Positions 1 to 10,537 of a DNA stretch of 64,000 nucleotides are shown here, in pieces; position 1 is the first letter of the stretch, and the number at the start of each line of letters is the position of its first letter. The position numbers and the translations under genes were made by a program. The notes under the pieces are model-generated. The model was not told where the DNA came from, ran no database searches, and worked only from the letters and a program-made list of their open reading frames with translations. Source of the stretch: Pieris napi (Eukaryota; Arthropoda; Insecta; Lepidoptera; Pieridae); NCBI RefSeq assembly GCF_905475465.1, contig NC_062238.1, positions 7,482,501-7,546,500 of the forward strand, read 5' to 3'.

Positions 1-315
1 TCAGACTTAACTACAACCATTCTTTACTTTTTTAAAGGATAATAAAGAAGGTATTGCATGAAATGAAACATCAATTTCTGTCTTAGCTTGAGCTTAGCTT
101 AATCTCACCGTTAAAATGTCTATAAATATACTAAATCATAGTTTAACCTTAGTGTTTTTCGTAAGTAAAGTCTGAGCAAAGTCCAAGTGCGCACTATAGA
201 TCTCACCCTTAATCTTGTTTGGTCGAATCGACCCTAAGTAGCGATCGCACAATTCTAGAACGTGCGTACATTACTCCGTTCTTCTCGTACAGCGTTCTAG
301 AGTGCTCGGTCTAGC

Positions 316-328
316 TTCGAGAAGGTTC
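316..328. promoter_or_regulatory. Perfect three-unit heat-shock element in the LTR
   Basis: TTCgaGAAggTTC fits the consensus of three alternating nTTCn/nGAAn units bound by heat-shock factor. It lies in the LTR, 70 bp from a second perfect element. The site is seen directly; its function is inferred. Confidence 0.5.
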
Positions 329-385
329 TGATCTTCCCTCTCTCTCGCGTATCATACCGTCCTTGTTCCACTCCTAGAAAATTCG

Positions 386-398
386 TTCTAGAATATTC
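386..398. promoter_or_regulatory. Second perfect heat-shock element in the LTR
   Basis: TTCtaGAAtaTTC is a perfect three-unit site. It is preceded by another GAA/TTC pair (377-384) and by a two-unit site at 253-260. The core of this site is conserved in the other LTR copy (63917-63929). Confidence 0.5.
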
Positions 399-1251
399 CT
401 TCATCAAAGGGGTATAACCAGGACTGAAAACGTCTGAATACGGGTTTCCTGAAAAGTGTACCACTCGACTACACTTGTTCTGAAACGGCCTGAAAAAATG
501 TTTCAGCCCTCTGAAAAGTAGGGTAACGTTCTGTAAATTACGATTTTCTAATATGTGATTGACCCCCTCATGACGGTCATAAATCATATTTCAGTCTGCT
601 GAAAAGTTCTCTAACTAGTGGAAAAGTCTAGAAACATTGTAGTCGACCTGTCTTCGTAACAATATCATAACAATGTAGAAAGGAAGTAAAATCTACATGT
701 TTCCCACTCCTTCAGCTTAATAAATGTTAACGCATTTTTCTTGTTTATTTCGTGGTAATGAGGATAGATAGATAGGTGATAATATTATCTGTTTAAAAAA
801 TCGAATCTACTCGTAAAACCAAATTAACAGAAGTGAAACCAGGACAGTTAGTATATTGTAAAAACATCACCTCTTAATTTCCAAAACGGTTTCGCAACAA
901 AGTTCTCAACAGCTCTATGTCTTTCCACCACAAATCCCAGAGTTGGAAACTGACAAGAACCATAACTAACAACGCTCTTGCTAGTAATAGTTTTCGGGAA
1001 AACCTTTCGTAGACGTAGTGTTTGGAACCGAGTGAATGCAGCACCTGCAATATCCTTAAGTTATAATTCTGTAATTTATATTCAGCAATAGCTTGTATTT
1101 CTGATTATCAGGTATAGTCGAGTTAATTGTATATAATATATTTAATTATTTATATCAATTACTAATATGTTTCTTAGTATGGCAGTCCCACATTATGTTA
1201 ATTTTATTTATTAAATATTTTTTGTAATTGAATGATAAATAAAAAAAAAGA

Positions 1252-1640
1252 GTGTGTGTACTTATGTACACGCGTTAGAAGTTATACTTCGTTGGCGTAT
1301 GGGAAAAAATAACTAAAATACAGTAGTGATTAACGATAAATATTAAAATTAATCAATAAAATTATTATTAGTAAATACTATCACCGTCTTATATGAAATT
1401 GATTTAATAAAAACACCAAAATAATATTTATTTATTCACACTGTTTAATTTTACTGTTACGAAACACATGTTCTAAATATAAAAATACTAGAATATACAA
1501 CTTGAACATAGTTATTATTGATTTTCATGCCACCTAGAACTAACTTCATTCTGTTAATTTTGTGTAACGGTGCGCGCGCATCGTAAAATTTCACTCTCAT
1601 CAAATTTTCATAACGCGCCTAAAGAAGTATAACTTCAATA
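1252..1640. repeat. Short TIR-type repeat with GAAGT/ACTTC palindromes at both ends
   Basis: This about 390 bp insert lies in intron 3 of the TOP3A duplicate. Both ends carry an AAGAAGTataACTTC-like palindrome next to GCGCG-rich sequence. A related copy sits inside the hAT element at about 26465-26950. No coding sequence. Confidence 0.55.
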
Positions 1641-2523
1641 AGAAATATTATGTAATTGAACTGTCACAGGTGTTATAAATTAGCAACATTTATGTAAAAG
1701 TGTGAATCTTACCAATTCTTAAGTCCAACTCCTGTCGCACATCAACTGCATCACTAATATTCTTGTTAGGTTGTTCCAAATTCTGTAAAGCTATTTTCAC
1801 AGAAAATTCCGTTATCGCAGAGAACTTTGCTCTGAAAATCTTCAAGTCATTCTTAACAGCAGAACATACTTCTATAATTTGAAAACCTATGTTTTCTCCT
1901 TCTCTATCACAATCTGTCCATATAATGAGCCCTTGACAACCACGGACCTCTCTTTCTAATGTTTTCTAAAATTATTTTAATATAATTAATTTAAGCTCAA
2001 CTAAACAAATATTACAGTAGTAAAACTACTTCTAAATTATATTATTTTTATTCAGTGTGCTAAATTCAATTTTAAAAAGCGCATAAATATAATTTGTTCC
2101 CGATGAGCGAAAACTCATTTAGTCCAAAATTCTTGTTTTGAAATTGCCTTAACTTTATCATGTCATGACATATTTTTATGTTTTTAGTTTCATTTTGAAT
2201 GAAATACAATTAAGTTAAAATGATGCTAGCTACCTAAAGTGTTGATTGAGTAGATAATTACTGAGAAAACAAAAAAAAAACAATTAATTATGATTTCTCT
2301 GTAGAATATCCGATGTATCCGATGAATTACTTAATATTTGCCCCTAGTCAGTGATTTTTCACTCAGATCGAAATTATTTTTATGATAAATAACTTTGGTT
2401 CGGGAATTTAGACTAATATTTAGTATTTAAACTAACTGGTAGAGATTCAAAATATGCATCATGAAAAAAAAAACTTAAGTGTAAAAAAGGCATTTTGTTT
2501 TATAATAATATGAAATCAAACTA

Positions 2524-4085
2524 TACTGACGGACTCATAAACTGCATCAATCTTCAGGATTACAATGATTTTTTTAAAAGGTATGTAAACTTTTTAGATA
2601 AAATTATACAAATATGGAGAGACTAGCCCTTAATCTTAAAAAAAAGCAATATTTAAAAATAGAACTGCAGAAAACAAATGAATATAGCCGGGAAAAGAAA
2701 ATTTAGATTTGCGTGTTTTTTAAAATTGATTCTTATTGATTTTTTATTATTTTGACAATTGAATTATTGTTACCAGCAGAATTGTTGGGTTAGCTTTTTA
2801 ACTCATCGAGAGTTTCTGAACGATAATATGGATACTTCGTCCGAACAAGCTGCTCAAATTGTAGCATTGGTGCGGGAGAGCTTGGATCAACGAACGATTG
2901 GTAGAAATTTAAATTTAAACCAGTCTACGGTTCCTAGAATATACAGAAGGTTTGTGGAGACAGGTTCTTACAAAAGGAGACGTGGTACAGGCAGAACTCA
3001 AGCAACCACCGGTCGTGATGACCGATTTATTGTTACAACTTCCCTGCGAAATCGTTTCCTCACGTCAGTTAACATCAAAATAGAGCTGAATGAAGTGCGT
3101 GGAGTAAACGTTAGTGCACGAACAATAAGAAGAAGGTTAAAGGAAGCGGATATCACCCCTTTTAGACCAGCAAATGGTCCAAAGTTGTCTGTAGCTCACA
3201 GACAAGGTCGTTTAAGATTTAGGCGTGATCACCTAAATTGGACAGATGAGCAATGGGCCTCCGTATAGTTATAAGTATGGTCGCAGAAGAGTCTATCGTG
3301 GACGTGGGGAGCGATATGCTCAAAGTTGCATTAAGGAGCGTGTTCCTTTTGGAGGCGGTTCGTTTATGGTCTGGGGTGGCATATCGATGAACGGGCGAAC
3401 AGAACTAGTATTCATAGACATGGTCCGTCAAAACGGTAGTAGAGGAGGTTTGACTGCACATCGCTACATAACAGAGATCTTAGAAAATTAAAATTTTACT
3501 TTAATGCAGGATAATGCCCGGCCGCACGCTGCTGCACAAGTTCGACAACATTGCGAAGAGGTTGGGATACGTACAATGAATTGGCCAGCACGCAGCCCGG
3601 ATCTTAATGCCATTGAGCATCTTTGGGACAATTTAAAAAGAGCTGTATATGCGAGAAATCCTGTGCCTACGACAGTGGCATAACTAAGAACACCAATTTC
3701 AGAAGAATGCCGCAAGATGTTTTAATAACCCCAATCAAATCTATGCGGAACCGATTAGAATCCATAATAAGGGCACGTGGAGGTAATACACCTTATTAAA
3801 ACATATAAAAAACCCTTGCATAAAGCTTGTGTCTATTGTTAAAAACATTTTTTTAATTAAACCAATTTTCTTTAAATTTCTGTTTTTCTTCAAAAAAGTT
3901 TTAAGGTCCTTTCCAGTATACAAACTTAAACTTAAGGATATGACCCTACACTGTTTTAAAGTTAACGAACCAATCGTAATCGTAATAACGTTTCAATTTA
4001 AATGTGTAGAAAGTTTGCTTACTTGGTTAAAATATTTATTTCAAAGTCTTTTTTTACTTTGATGCAGTTTATGAGTCCGTCAGTG
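2524..4085 (+). mobile_element. Tc1-like DNA transposon, complete with TIRs
   Basis: Inverted repeats of at least 26 bp start ACTGACGGACTCATAAACTG at both ends and are flanked by TA dinucleotides (2522-2523, 4086-4087), the expected Tc1/mariner target. Length 1562 bp. It is nested in the 2101-6301 element. The transposase is broken, so it is non-autonomous now. About 280 bp of AT-rich filler separate the ORF from the right TIR. Confidence 0.9.
2828..3800 (+). pseudogene. Tc1-like (DD34E) transposase, inactivated
   Basis: The N-terminal frame (2828-3268) has two helix-turn-helix regions with a GTGRT-type linker. After a stop at 3266-3268 the next frame (from about 3270) gives the RRVYRGRGERYA and MVWGGIS motifs. 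A third stretch has DNARPHAA and SPDLNAIEHLWDNLKRAV, carrying the second Asp and the Glu. The segment that should hold the first catalytic Asp is missing at the 3266-3275 junction. Stops at 3266 and about 3489 and a late disruption near 3680 break the frame. Confidence 0.85.
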
Positions 4086-5124
4086 TAGTTTTATAAAATA
4101 ATAGTAGTTTATGCAACTGTCATATAATAGAGGGTATTAAAACATGAGTGTAGTTTTTTGATCAAAATAAGATTACACGAGTGTTTTATTACCTAATTAT
4201 ATGCATTTGCATACACTACTTTATTTAATCTCATGGCTATAGGTTTCCAAGTCATAAAGTCTTGGTAACATTAATTGTCGTACGCTTTTCTTGATTTTTA
4301 TGACAAAAGACTGTTCGGCAGTATCGTAGCTGGTTCAAGAATGTCAGGTAGAGTTAAATTTTCATCAGTATCGTCGACGTAGCTTGACATTTTCGCTACT
4401 AAAGTTTTATCCAACAAAATATTACTCAAATTAGTATGTACGAAATAGCGCCAAAATGGAAAAAGTCTGTTATTGGTCTATTGGCTCGGATCCAGCGCGT
4501 TGTGCGCGCAGCGCGCTCACCACAGATCATATTGTGTACTTAAATTGAATTGAAACCTCCTTGGACGGGACACATAGTACTTTAATCATAAAAACAATGT
4601 TTTGAAGCATTGTTAGGAGAATAATGCTTTAATTTATTTTTTTAATTTTCTTAGCATGTTACCGAATGAGATTATATGAAAGAATAAACGAAACGCTTTG
4701 CAAAACTAGAAGTAAAATTTTAATATTGTTACTTCACTAACTCATCCTCTTCTTCTGTGGCGTCTGGCTCCAAAAGTAGAGATAAAACGATACGAGTAAA
4801 TACAAGTACATACTCAATACTTTTCTCTGATACCAAATACATACTTTTAGTATCGATATTTTGAAATGAAGTATAGAGTAGGTATCGGTTAAAAGTACTC
4901 ATATCAGTGTGCCAAAGTCACCAATTCATTTTATTTAACATTACAAAATGCATATCTTAAATGGAAGTTTTTGATCCTAGTCTCAGTTTTGTGTCTATGC
5001 CCGAAAAAAATAGTATGCGCCGCCTTGGTTTTGTAGTAATTGACATTGTTTTCGTTCGTGCCTAGTATACCTCCATCCCATGTTCGTTAATCCGAACCTT
5101 TAACAGTAGTCAGTTAGTAAGTTG

Positions 5125-5235
5125 AAAAAAATTCTTTAAAACCGTGCGATGCTTCTAATTTACACAAGCATATAAAAAGTCACCCTGATTATATTGCACC
5201 TGTTAATGATACTCGTAACGACAAGATTTCAACGT
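5125..5235 (+). pseudogene. Possible BED-type zinc-finger fragment
   Basis: One short frame reads a CD..NLHKHIKSHPDY pattern, like the second half of a BED finger of hAT-type transposases, followed by a GTAAGT donor. No first Cys pair, dimerisation or DDE region was found. It is weak evidence and may be chance. Confidence 0.25.
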
Positions 5236-6704
5236 AAGTACATACTATATTAAATCATTTTATGATACCTATGTATCGCTGTCGATTATTATTATACGTT
5301 ACTTTATAGATATCGATAAACGTTTGATATACCTAATCTTACTGATAGTATCGATAAAGTATAAGTATTAGTATTTATCTTTAAATAATTAATATTTTAT
5401 CTGCCTTGTGATAAAGCGTAAAACCCATAGAAAATGAGATATTTGCAAAAAATTAAAAAAAAAAACGATTTTTGTGACCTTTTGTGACTTTAAAACTTGC
5501 GACCATCCAATTATATGTGAATTTTGAGAACTGTTTTAGGATACCAAAATACAAGTTTTTATGTGGTAATATACTAGGTATGTCGATTTTTCGAGATATG
5601 CACCTAATTTGGCCTAATATGACTAGACTATTGGTATTTGCGTAGTAATCCACCACTCAATGGCACTAGAAATCTCTACCACTACCCCTTTTACCATTAT
5701 TCTCGTTCCAAGTTATAGAAAACGCTTCATGAGATTTTGCAGTGTATATCGTATTATTTAGAACTTTTAACTTTCTAGTAAAATATAAAATACTAATACC
5801 ACTGATTGGTATATTATGCTGCGTAAAATGCATGGTTAAAAGTAAATAAGTTAACTATTATCAAAAATAATAGACCGGTGTCCAATTCTTTAGCGTGTTG
5901 TTCTTATAAAAAACATGTGATTTATAATCTTCTTTTAAATGTTCTGGACGTCAATAACTGTCATAACGAGATTTTAAAAGTATATCACCATGAATATTTT
6001 TTGTGGCTAACTGCTAAATTTGAAAACTTTAGTGATTTTAGTCTGTCTATTTTCTGTAAATCTCTTTATTTTCAAGCTATGTATTTTTTTTGATAAAAAG
6101 TTTGTTGACAAGATTTAGTTATTTCTCTTATTTTCTATTAAGCCAAAGAATAGCTTTATTTACTTTTCACTTTTCGCAATTCGGTAACTAGGATACCTAC
6201 AAAATTTACGATTACACAGTTAAATAAAGAAAAAAAAATCGTTTTAGTGGCATAGATAACTCGTTTTGTAATTTTTTGACTTAATTAGTTTTCGCTCTAC
6301 GATGTATTTCATTTTTGTAAGCTATTAATATAATATATATTATAAAAAAAATATATATTATTATTTTTTATTAAGCTTATTACGATTCTATTAAATCATA
6401 ATTCAATTAGTATGAATCAAATTAAATTAGGTTTGGTGTGCAATATTTTGTACCTTGATCTCCTCATACTCTTCTATGCAAGACTTGAAAACTGCAGCAT
6501 CAAAAAGTTCAAGGGGATTGCAAGATTGCCATTTTTCATAAGCACCATCAAAATCCAAAGTTAGAAGGTGACCAGACACAGATGTCATGACCATTTGGCT
6601 TTTTTGCCCTAAAACTTCAGCTTCAAATTCGTATATCTTGTTATATTTCGATAAGCCTTCCCTCTACAAAGACAAACAATATTATATTATGGCCTTATAA
6701 TTAA

Positions 6705-6815
6705 CACAGTATAACTTCTCATTTTACATTTACTGCCAGTTCTCAAATCAAGGGCGTAGAACGGAAGAGAAAAACTGGCAATAAACTCTCCGCCACTCTT
6801 TTTAATCGCCATTTT
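6705..6815 (-). repeat. LINE 3' tail fragment
   Basis: It has the CCAGTTCT...AACTGGCA inverted pair and GGCGGAGAG box shared with copies at 12055, 18650, 22165 and 54600. It lies in intron 1 of the TOP3A duplicate and is absent from the parental intron. Confidence 0.6.
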
Positions 6816-7164
6816 TTTTTTACTTTTATAGGCTAAACATAAACCTATAAATTAATATTACACTATATTACTATAAAATATGTATTATAAATGAATCATT
6901 TACCCTAATCTGAGTTCCTTGTGATAAATGGATTGCAATATTTTTTGCTGCATTATTTTTTTCTGCAACATTTAGGTACTTCATAGCTTCTTACTTCTTA
7001 CCACGTAACTGATTAATAAGGCATTTATCAATGCACTTAAAATATACATGCAGCTTTCTAAAGATAAGTACAATTCGAGATAACAATTCAAATTACATCT
7101 ATCTTTCGAGATAATCATTATCAATTAAGTCAAAAATCACCTAAAAAGAGTTATAGAGCAGCAG

Positions 7165-7690
7165 AAACTTACCTTTGAAGAGTACTACACTCTTCTATCA
7201 CAGCTAGAAGCATGTTTAACTCTAGGCCGCTCTGCGCGTTAACAGAAGATGACTTGCAAATCCTAACCCCAGCGCATTTCCTGACGGGAAGGGCAGGTTC
7301 GATCATTATACAAACAAAGGAAGATGCAAGGACAAGGTGGCATCTCACTAGTAAATTATCACCAGACATATGGAAGCAATGGAAATCAGACTATCTCACA
7401 AGTTGTAAAAACATTGAAGTTGGAGAAGTCGTTCTCATACATGACGCTAATTTACCGCTAGGGAAGTGGGCAATGGGTCGCGTCGTCCAGCTTCACCCGG
7501 GTTCAGATAAACTGGTGTAAGAGTTGTTACCCTAAAGACAAAAAATGGTTTATTAAGGAGACCGATCATCAAATTGTCAGCATTACCTCTCGCTGACACG
7601 GCATCTGACACCGAGCAAGAACAAAACGGGAAAAAAGCATCATGCAAGCAAACGAATGAATCATGTAAAAGTCAATCATCAGCCGAAAAA
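7165..7690 (+). pseudogene. BEL/Pao integrase C-terminal fragment
   Basis: Motifs in order: LTFEE..TLL.Q.EACL, NSRPLCALTEDDL, LTPAHFLTG, W..W..DYL, GEVVLIHD.NLP.GKW, GRV..LHPGSD, then RRPIIKLSALPL. These are the hallmark tail of Pao integrases. Frame changes occur near 7213 and after 7518. The DDE catalytic core upstream is absent. Confidence 0.8.
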
Positions 7691-7789
7691 ATTATCAAAT
7701 CACTTTGACAAACTATGTACTAACATCAAGCATAATCAAGAATGCCATTAGATTTCACTACAAATAAATCACGACTACTCAGAGTTACA

Positions 7790-9090
7790 ATACAACAATC
7801 AACTTTTACTGACACAGCATTTTACCGAGCACTCCAGACAGCGTCGCGGTCTTATCAACGGCGTAGGCTAGCTTGCGAACACATTGTTTGTTGTGCTAGA
7901 TCAGCATTTTGCAGATAAATACTCTGAGGACATTGAACTGATTAGAAATAATCAACAACACTTGGTAAATCTATGGCGTAACTAAACTTCTATAGTAGAG
8001 TCAGAATTTAACTTGTTAAAAAGAACAGAAGCATCGATGGAAAGGCAGTAGGTACAACATTATAAGTAGTCGGTTAAACTCTCTCGATAAGGCAACAAAC
8101 GATTTAAATAAGCAAATACAGAGCATGTCGGCTATGAACTAACTTCAGAATCTAAAAAGCATTCAAAATACCCTCTTGGACACCATCATTGACGTTTATC
8201 AAGGCCAACTGATCGCCCACCTGCTGACTCCCAAGCAACTACAGAGTGAACTGAATGTGATATCAGGACAGTTATCAAAGGATTTAAGCATACCGATCGA
8301 CAACAAACAAATAGACTTATACAAAATATACAAGCTTTTAAAAATAAAAACAAGAATCACTACACAATACAGTATCTTTGAAATACAATTTCCTCTAGTG
8401 AGCAGGGACATATACCAGATGTATCAGATAATATCCATCCCACATCATTTTGGCAAATTAATGACTGAAATAGTCGTCTTATCACAATACGTATCATTAA
8501 ATCTAAACAAGGACGCCTACATCATATTATCAATCGACGAGTTACAACGATGCATATTACACGAGGGACATTACTTGTGTGAATTGAAGAGCCCAATTTA
8601 TCATCTATGCACTGACGAAAAGTTTTGTGTTTTTAATCACTTCAATGACAGTTGCAAAGTAGCTACCACAGCAGTGGATAAAACTAAACAATCCTTTGCA
8701 GTATCTGTACTTCTGTTGCGATACATACAATTTGCGGATCATATGTGACAATACAGTCGCGATATAAAGAAATCTGAAATAATAACTCTGCAAGATAAGT
8801 ACCAAATTAAAGGCAAGGATTTCACATTACTGGTAAGCGGGCAACAATTCAATACTATACAAACGGCACCGAACATCCTTACACCAGATGTTCCAGAAAT
8901 CAACCACATTATCAATATAACAATGTCTTACTTCAAAGAAGACGATACAGATACCGATAAACTGAACAGCTCTATAGATGGCTTAGAATCCCAAATAAAG
9001 AGCATGAAGAGCAACATTGATGAAATGCCTGAGCTATCGAGCCACGACATACATCAATACTCCATCCACTCAGCTACAGCCTGGTCGGTG
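7790..9090 (+). pseudogene. Envelope-like (F-protein type) gene relic
   Basis: Upstream a basic furin-type site (RQRR) is followed directly by GLINGVG, the start expected of the fusion peptide in the baculovirus-F/insect errantivirus family. A 190-codon open stretch (8176-8748) holds the Cys-containing ectodomain part. The later stretch (8923-9085) has a stem region rich in charged helix and ends with HDIHQYSIHSATAW. The transmembrane anchor is not recognisable and several stops and shifts interrupt it. Function in the host is unlikely. Confidence 0.6.
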
Positions 9091-9275
9091 AGTGCGCGTG
9101 CGCGGCGCTCGTCATCGCCTGGAGGAGGTGTCGGCGTCGGCGGCGTCTGGTGCTCTCACCGCGCGCGCAACGCAGTGATAACACTATTATTAGTGAAATC
9201 AAATCAGTGGTTCACAATGAAAGTGAAAGTGTTAGTGCGCGAAAAGCATTCTCGATAGTCGAAAATAGGGTCATG

Positions 9276-9490
9276 TAGCATAAGCACTCATTTTTTTTTA
9301 TCTCCCCCCATGTCCCGTAAGTAACCGAACATATAATATAGTTAGATCGCCGCCTGCGCGCGACGCTTTTCTATATACATCAGTGTGTCATCAACCATCT
9401 CCGCGATCACTAATGAAATCAGTTTTTAAGTGCAAATCAATCTTTTATTTAACTATCATTAAAGTGTTTGGCAGCAGCCCAAACAGTGAT
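9276..9490 (+). repeat. Probable 3' LTR of the BEL/Pao relic
   Basis: It starts TGTAGCATAAGCAC after a GC-rich stretch, contains a CGCCTGCGCGCGACG box and TATATACATCAGTGTG, and may end at AAACA near 9490. The boundaries are inferred because no second LTR is present. Confidence 0.4.
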
Positions 9491-9499
9491 GGTTTCGTT

Positions 9500-10427
9500 G
9501 TATTGCTCAATAAAAATATTGAAGAATTTTATTCGTTATGTGACATTAAATGATTATAAACTAATAAAATTTTTACTTTCAAAACCGCTGAACTACTAAA
9601 ATAGATTTTTTTTTACTTATCCTTTAGCAGCAATAACGCGTATGTGATATATCTCAATATATAATTAAGATATTTGTTAAATCTTACGACATTCCTATGC
9701 AATATCATGCAAAAAAGTTCAGTCAAAAAAATCTAACCAAGATAATCAATTATTTCTTCCTCCTGTAAAATTGATAAAATACTGATACGCCGTATTGCAA
9801 ATTGTTCTTACGCGCTATTGCAGTCGCGTCGACGATATATGAATGACCTTCATTCACAGGTGAATTTACTTGGAAAAACATCATATACGAATAGGAGCGA
9901 CCATAAAGAATCACGATTAAATTCTTTACGTCAATAGAGCAATATTTTGTTTTATTATTTCGTTACCATAACAATTGTTTTTATAGTAGTTGTTATGTTG
10001 CGACTAAAGTTCGAAGTTTTGGTCGATATGATGACAGATAAGGCAGCCGTGGAAGCTGAACAACAGGCAGAAATACAGCGGTCTCAGAGTATGAGTTCTT
10101 TGAAACAGAGAAATAAAAAATATATATGGTGAAAATGCGTTTTACATTTTTATCGTTTAAGAAACTTTGTCCTAAGAATTCAAATAAATTATAACTAAAG
10201 ATTGTTAATGCTTTTAAGTACGCCCAGCTTTCATTCAACTTCGCGCTAATATGTAGTAGGTAACGTACATTACGTTACAATTAATAAAAAAATTAATTAC
10301 GCTAAAATAAACAAATAATTATATAACGTTTGATTTTCACCGTTGGTACGTGTAGGTTAAGTCGTCAATACATTTTGTATAATCCATAAATGTAAATAAA
10401 TAAAACAATTTTAGTAATAATTAATAT
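9500..10427. other. Intergenic spacer between BEL relic and TOP3A 3' end
   Basis: AT-rich. It holds only one short frame (9994-10132) and two plus-strand AATAAA motifs (about 10179 and 10395). No recognisable gene. Confidence 0.5.
9994..10132 (+). CDS. Hypothetical short ORF, possibly a last exon
   Basis: The 46-codon frame from ATG is rich in Glu, Gln and Arg. The same frame stays open upstream to 9938 and would add a strongly hydrophobic segment (FVTITIVFIVVV), giving a single-pass membrane protein if an upstream exon supplied the start; no ATG lies in that part. An AATAAA follows 45 bp after the stop. No homology recognised. It could be chance. Confidence 0.25.
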
Positions 10428-10433
10428 TTTATT
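10428..10433 (-). terminator. Poly(A) signal of TOP3A
   Basis: AATAAA on the minus strand, 105 bp after the TOP3A stop codon. Confidence 0.6.
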
Positions 10434-10537
10434 CTTAACGAAACAATTTACTTAAACGATCACAAATAATACAAAAGTAGTTTTATTAATACGTTTAAGC
10501 TTAATACATAAATCGATGCTTAATCTAGAATTTGTAT

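Larger units (their letters stand above)
1..661 (-). mobile_element. LTR of a retrotransposon, minus orientation, cut by window edge
   Basis: Read on the minus strand the element begins TGTTACGAAG at 661, a typical LTR start. The same sequence starts at 63659 on the plus strand and matches over the whole 340 bp visible there, with scattered differences. The flanking host DNA (from 662) continues the TOP3A duplicate, whose parental copy at 23031 shows the uninterrupted site, so 661 is a true insertion edge. The other end lies at or before base 1. A TATA-like box (near 123-135, minus) and an AATAAAG-like signal further on fit a promoter/poly(A) region. No internal coding sequence is seen, so it may be a solo LTR. 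A 96-codon open frame inside it is not a gene. Confidence 0.7.
2101..6301. mobile_element. 4.2 kb TIR element inserted in the TOP3A duplicate, with a Tc1 nested in it
   Basis: The parental TOP3A intron 2 (24032-24242) is about 210 bp. In the duplicate the matching sequence stops near 2095 and resumes near 6302. The insert ends in imperfect inverted repeats of about 30 bp with the shared core GAGCGAAAACT (2105-2115 and its complement at 6287-6297). Without the nested Tc1 it is about 2.6 kb. No clear transposase remains; a short BED-finger-like frame (about 5125-5235) is the only protein hint. Superfamily unknown. Target duplication not clear. Confidence 0.5.
871..6984 (-). pseudogene. Partial tandem duplicate of TOP3A (exons 1-4 only)
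   Basis: Four blocks match exons 1-4 of the full TOP3A gene downstream on the same strand: 6904-6984, 6454-6663, 1713-1965 and 871-1044. All keep AG/GT splice borders and open frames. The fourth has one extra codon and several changes around it. The Toprim motif DxDxE is kept, but the Asp after VAEKN is Asn. The upstream leader seen in the parent is broken here by a stop four codons before the ATG. Nothing of the catalytic-tyrosine half follows; the copy stops at the LTR at 661. Intron 2 is expanded by a 4.2 kb insertion. It is most likely a non-functional segmental copy, though a truncated Toprim protein cannot be excluded. Confidence 0.85.
7142..9490 (+). mobile_element. BEL/Pao LTR-retroelement relic, 5'-truncated, with envelope-like tail
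   Basis: In order there are an integrase C-terminal fragment, an envelope-like reading frame and a probable 3' LTR. Gag, protease, reverse transcriptase and the 5' LTR are missing. The left edge at about 7140 is also where similarity to the TOP3A parental locus stops, so truncation and the duplication breakpoint coincide. Many stops and shifts make it an old endogenous copy. Some BEL/Pao elements carry env-like genes, which this arrangement fits. Confidence 0.75.

Noticed and set aside
297..587. 96-codon minus-strand open frame
   Set aside because: It lies within an LTR and has no family resemblance; the other LTR copy breaks the frame.
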